DNA from: Solobacterium sp. | GTDB taxonomy: Bacteria; Bacillota_I; Bacilli_A; Erysipelotrichales; Erysipelotrichaceae | DNA length: 7,745 bases | Reading direction: 5' to 3' | NCBI GenBank assembly: GCA_016280695.1 | Contig: JAEEHG010000289.1 | Coordinates: 1 to 7,745, forward strand | Shown: positions 5,671 through 7,745 of the stretch, piece by piece | How positions within the stretch are numbered: position 1 is the first letter of the stretch | How the letters are laid out: each line of letters starts with the position of its first letter | Notes under the pieces: generated by a model | Told to the model about the DNA's origin: nothing | What the model saw: only the letters and a program-made list of their open reading frames with translations | The model's database searches: none | Made by a program: the position numbers and the translations under genes

Positions 5671-5690
5671 CATGGCATATTTATGCCGTG
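5671..5690. repeat. Inverted repeat in the leader of the kinase-like gene
   Basis: CATGGCATA and TATGCCGTG (5671-5679 and 5682-5690) form a 9-bp dyad with one mismatched pair and a two-base centre. In the minus-strand transcript it sits just upstream of the ribosome binding site. The centre is too tight for a good RNA hairpin with all pairs formed, so an operator-like DNA site is equally plausible. It may also be chance. Confidence 0.4.
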
Positions 5691-5714
5691 ATGAAAGATC
5701 CATCCTCTGACTTA

Positions 5715-5744
5715 ATTATCTTTGCAAAGCATGTATTTTTTCAA
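5715..5744 (-). promoter_or_regulatory. Promoter of the cytidylate kinase-like gene
   Basis: On the minus strand, TTGAAA (5739-5744, 5/6 of consensus) is followed by an 18-base spacer and GATAAT (5715-5720, 5/6). Transcription would start near 5708, giving a leader of about 60 bases before the ATG at 5649. A 10-bp perfect palindrome CTTTGCAAAG (5720-5729) overlaps the spacer and the edge of the -10 box. Confidence 0.65.
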
Positions 5745-5753
5745 GGGGAAATC

Positions 5754-5771
5754 CTGACATTTCTGTGTCAG
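5754..5771. promoter_or_regulatory. Dyad CTGACA-N6-TGTCAG upstream of cardiolipin synthase
   Basis: Perfect 6-bp arms (5754-5759 and 5766-5771) are separated by six bases, the geometry of a dimeric repressor site or a small hairpin. The left arm CTGACA could itself be the -35 box (5/6) of the cardiolipin synthase promoter, with TTACAT (5778-5783, spacer 18) as a weak -10. A regulator binding the dyad would then cover the promoter. The promoter assignment is weak. Confidence 0.4.
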
Positions 5772-5825
5772 AATAGATTACATAAAGTACAGAAATATAA
5801 AATGCCCCGAAAGGAGGAAAATCTG

Positions 5826-7385
5826 ATGGAAAACCGAGAGGTACTGACCCTGCTCCCGAAAAAACGGTCTGGTATTCTGCGCCTGGTATTCAGCCGGATC
5901 GGCCTTGTGGCCTGCCTGCTGGTGGTGGAAATCATATTACTGCTGGGCTTCTATCTGTGGTTCGCAGACTACTTCAAGTGGGTCGCGACAGCCCAGGGTG
6001 TCTTTTCGTTAATCATGGTTTTCTATCTGTTTAACACGACGATGGATTACAGCGCCAAACTGACCTGGATGTTCATGATCATGCTGATGCCGGTGCCGGC
6101 CACGATTTTCCTGTGGTTCACCCAGCGCAATATCGGTCACCGGGTGCTGCGGCAGCGGATGGAGGAGATGATTGCCGCGACGAAGACCAGCCTGGCCCAG
6201 GATCCGGAAACATTTGCCAGACAGGAACTGATTGATTCCGGAACGGATGATCTGTGCCGTTATCTGAACCGCAGCGGGTGCTTCCCGGTCTATGAACATA
6301 CGCAGGTGAAATTCTTCGGCAGCGGGGAAGACAAGTATGAAGTGATGCTGACCGAGCTGGAGAAGGCGGAGAAGTTCATCTGGCTGGAATACTTCATCAT
6401 TGACGAAGGCCTGATGTGGGGCAGCATTCTGAAGATCCTGGCGGACAAAGCCAAAGCCGGGGTAGACGTGCGGGTCATGTATGACGGCATGTGCGAGATT
6501 TCCACCCTGAACGCGAAGTATCCGAAAAAGCTGCAGGAACTCGGCATCCGCTGCAAGCCGTTTGCCGAAATCCAGCCGTTCATATCTTCCCACTACAACT
6601 ACCGGGATCACCGCAAGATCCTGGTCATTGACGGCAAAGTCGGCTTTACCGGCGGGGTGAACCTGGCCGATGAGTATATCAACCATATCGAGCGGTTCGG
6701 CCACTGGAAGGATACCGCCGTCATGCTGAAGGGCGAGGCGGTGCAGAGCCTGTCGCTGATGTTCCTGCAGATGTGGAACATGACCGAGGAACAAGTCAGC
6801 TGGGAGGGGATCGAAATCCGGGAACCGGCAGAAAATGACGGCTATGTCATCCCATATTGCGATTTCCCGCTGGACAGCGACAAGGTCGGTGAAAGTGTAT
6901 ACATGGATATCCTGTACCGGGCAAAGAGTTATGTGCACATTATGACGCCGTATCTGATCCTGGACAATGAACTGGAAACGGCACTGAAATACGCGGCGGA
7001 GCGCGGGGTGGACGTGAAGCTGATCCTGCCGGGCATCCCGGACAAGAAACTGGCGTATTCCCTGGCCAAGACGCATTACCGGTCGCTGACTGCCTCCGGG
7101 ATCAAAATCTATGAGTATACCCCGGGCTTTGTGCATGCCAAGGTATTTGTCAGTGATGACGAGAAGGCCGTAGTCGGCACGATCAACCTGGATTACAGAA
7201 GTCTGTACCACCACTTCGAATGTGCCTGTTACATGTACAAAACATCCTGTATCCCGGATATTGAGAAAGATTTCCAGGCAACCCTGCAGGAATGCCGTGA
7301 GGTAACCGCGGAAACAATCAAAAACGAAAAGCTGTTCTACAAGCTGGCCGGCATACTGATGAAAACCATCGCGCCGCTGATGTAA
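5826..7385 (+). CDS. cls: Cardiolipin synthase (phospholipase D superfamily)
   Basis: This 519-residue membrane enzyme condenses two phosphatidylglycerol molecules into cardiolipin and glycerol. The N-terminus has three hydrophobic helices (about 24-46, 56-71, 80-98), as in PLDc_N-type bacterial Cls. Both HKD catalytic motifs are intact: H262-K264-D269 in DHRKILVIDG followed by FTGGVNLADEY, and H437-K439-D444 in FVHAKVFVSDD followed by VGTINLDYRSL. The length is normal for the family. The start is the ATG at 5826 with AAGGAGG at 5811-5817 (eight-base spacing); the longer frame from 5688 would add 46 unconserved residues across the intergenic region. The gene is monocistronic between a divergent kinase-like gene and a strong terminator. 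Other PLD-type phosphatidyltransferase activity is possible, but the architecture is that of Cls. Several cls paralogues are common in Bacillota, so the physiological role of this copy is open. Confidence 0.95.
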   Translation: MENREVLTLLPKKRSGILRLVFSRIGLVACLLVVEIILLLGFYLWFADYFKWVATAQGVFSLIMVFYLFNTTMDYSAKLTWMFMIMLMPVPATIFLWFTQRNIGHRVLRQRMEEMIAATKTSLAQDPETFARQELIDSGTDDLCRYLNRSGCFPVYEHTQVKFFGSGEDKYEVMLTELEKAEKFIWLEYFIIDEGLMWGSILKILADKAKAGVDVRVMYDGMCEISTLNAKYPKKLQELGIRCKPFAEIQPFISSHYNYRDHRKILVIDGKVGFTGGVNLADEYINHIERFGHWKDTAVMLKGEAVQSLSLMFLQMWNMTEEQVSWEGIEIREPAENDGYVIPYCDFPLDSDKVGESVYMDILYRAKSYVHIMTPYLILDNELETALKYAAERGVDVKLILPGIPDKKLAYSLAKTHYRSLTASGIKIYEYTPGFVHAKVFVSDDEKAVVGTINLDYRSLYHHFECACYMYKTSCIPDIEKDFQATLQECREVTAETIKNEKLFYKLAGILMKTIAPLM

Positions 7386-7423
7386 AAACAAAGGATCTTC
7401 TGTCCCGGACAGAAGATCCTTTT
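7384..7423. terminator. Bidirectional terminator after cardiolipin synthase
   Basis: A 15-bp perfect stem (7390-7404 with 7408-7422, sequence AAAGGATCTTCTGTC and its complement) with a three-base loop is flanked by A-rich DNA on the left and TTTT on the right. It starts at the cls stop codon and ends seven bases before the stop of the convergent minus-strand gene, so it should serve both. Confidence 0.9.
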
Positions 7424-7429
7424 ATGTGA

Positions 7430-7745
7430 CTACAGTGCAAACGGCGGTTCCGCCGTGATCTCAGCCAGAAGGGCGCGGCACTGTTCCAGAGCTTCTTCCT
7501 CACCCTGCAGCAGGAAGAAACAGCCGCCTTCATATCCGGCTACCCCGCCGGCCCCGGCCAGGATGGCTTTGATGCCGAAGAGATCCCGGAAGGCATCGGC
7601 TTCGGTATAGGCCGTACCGGGGGATACCATCATGCGGACCCCTGCAGTGCTGCTCTCGTTGCACAGCTGGGCCATCATGTGGAAATCATTCCGGTTGCGT
7701 TTTTCCAGGCCGACAGGATGAATGAGCTTCAGCCGTTTTCCGATG
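7430..7745 (-). CDS. Unrecognised protein, C-terminal part (gene runs off the window)
   Basis: The frame is open from the window end to a TAG at 7430-7432, giving about 104 residues; the ATG at 7678 has no ribosome binding site before it and is probably internal. Translating past it to the edge gives a segment containing KRLKLIHPVGLEKR, then MMAQLCNESSTAGVRMMVSPGTAYTE-type sequence, a glycine-rich stretch AGAGGVAGYEGG, a strand CFFLLQG and a final helix EEEALEQCRALLAEI. The strand-helix end suggests a small ferredoxin-like alpha/beta domain. There is a loose resemblance to permuted bacterial-microcompartment proteins (EutS/PduU: an SPG/TPG turn, a later G-x-L-x-x-G strand, then an A/E-E-A-L helix), but several signature positions are absent and no other microcompartment gene is visible. 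I therefore leave it unnamed. It is convergent with cls. Confidence 0.6.
   Translation of the reverse strand, partial: IGKRLKLIHPVGLEKRNRNDFHMMAQLCNESSTAGVRMMVSPGTAYTEADAFRDLFGIKAILAGAGGVAGYEGGCFFLLQGEEEALEQCRALLAEITAEPPFAL

Noticed and set aside
5134..5691. 185-codon plus-strand open frame opposite the kinase-like gene
   Set aside because: The minus-strand frame matches PF13189 over its whole length and has a promoter, ribosome binding site and terminator. The plus-strand frame has none of these.
5688..5825. 46-codon N-terminal extension of cardiolipin synthase
   Set aside because: The extension crosses the divergent promoter region and lacks a ribosome binding site. AAGGAGG precedes the ATG at 5826 at normal spacing and the family N-terminus begins there.
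6009..7391. 460-codon minus-strand open frame opposite cls
   Set aside because: Cardiolipin synthase has both HKD motifs and a normal length. The antisense frame is a shadow and starts within the terminator stem.

Overview
This is an ordinary-looking chromosomal segment from a Bacillota (Firmicutes) bacterium, most likely an anaerobic gut-type clostridial or erysipelotrichial lineage. The evidence is strong AGGAGG-type ribosome binding sites, TTGACA/TATAAT-type promoters, T-tailed hairpin terminators, an ECF-transporter S component, and families common there (DUF1294, cytidylate kinase-like PF13189, S66 peptidase). The DNA is fairly GC-rich by eye, with many CGG, CTG and CCG codons. This codon use explains the long but meaningless antisense open frames. 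No rRNA, tRNA, CRISPR array, insertion sequence or phage gene was recognised.

Layout, left to right. (1) Bases 1-684 are the 3' part of a MocR/PdxR-type PLP-fold gene. It has lost the PLP-binding lysine (Met instead) and ends well before the usual C-terminal domain. Its terminator T-run merges into the -35 box of the next promoter. (2) 776-1369 is an ECF S component with its own promoter and terminator. (3) 1469-4966 is a tight six-gene co-directional cluster: a cytosolic leucine-rich-repeat protein with an internalin-like tail, a DUF1294 membrane protein, a metal-dependent cyclase/formamidase-family hydrolase, an S66 LD-carboxypeptidase/MccF-family serine peptidase, a DJ-1/PfpI-family protein, and a small membrane zinc-ribbon protein. 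Gaps are 4-base overlaps to about 18 bases, so it looks like one operon. (4) A bidirectional terminator separates it from a convergent cytidylate kinase-like gene (5050-5649, minus). (5) A 176-base divergent intergenic region carries a good minus-strand promoter and three dyads. It leads to a cardiolipin synthase (5826-7385, plus). (6) A second bidirectional terminator is followed by the 3' end of an unrecognised minus-strand gene that runs off the window.

How the genes work together is only partly readable. The S component imports a small nutrient, probably vitamin-like, with a shared ECF module encoded elsewhere. The six-gene cluster combines three small-molecule or peptide hydrolase-type enzymes, which suggests detoxification or salvage, but no substrate can be named. 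Cardiolipin synthase remodels membrane phospholipid, and the divergent nucleotide kinase-like protein may share regulation with it. I did not find a convincing new multi-gene system. The best leads are the lysine-less truncated MocR remnant, the cytosolic 21-residue LRR protein with an InlB-type tail, and the hydrolase operon.
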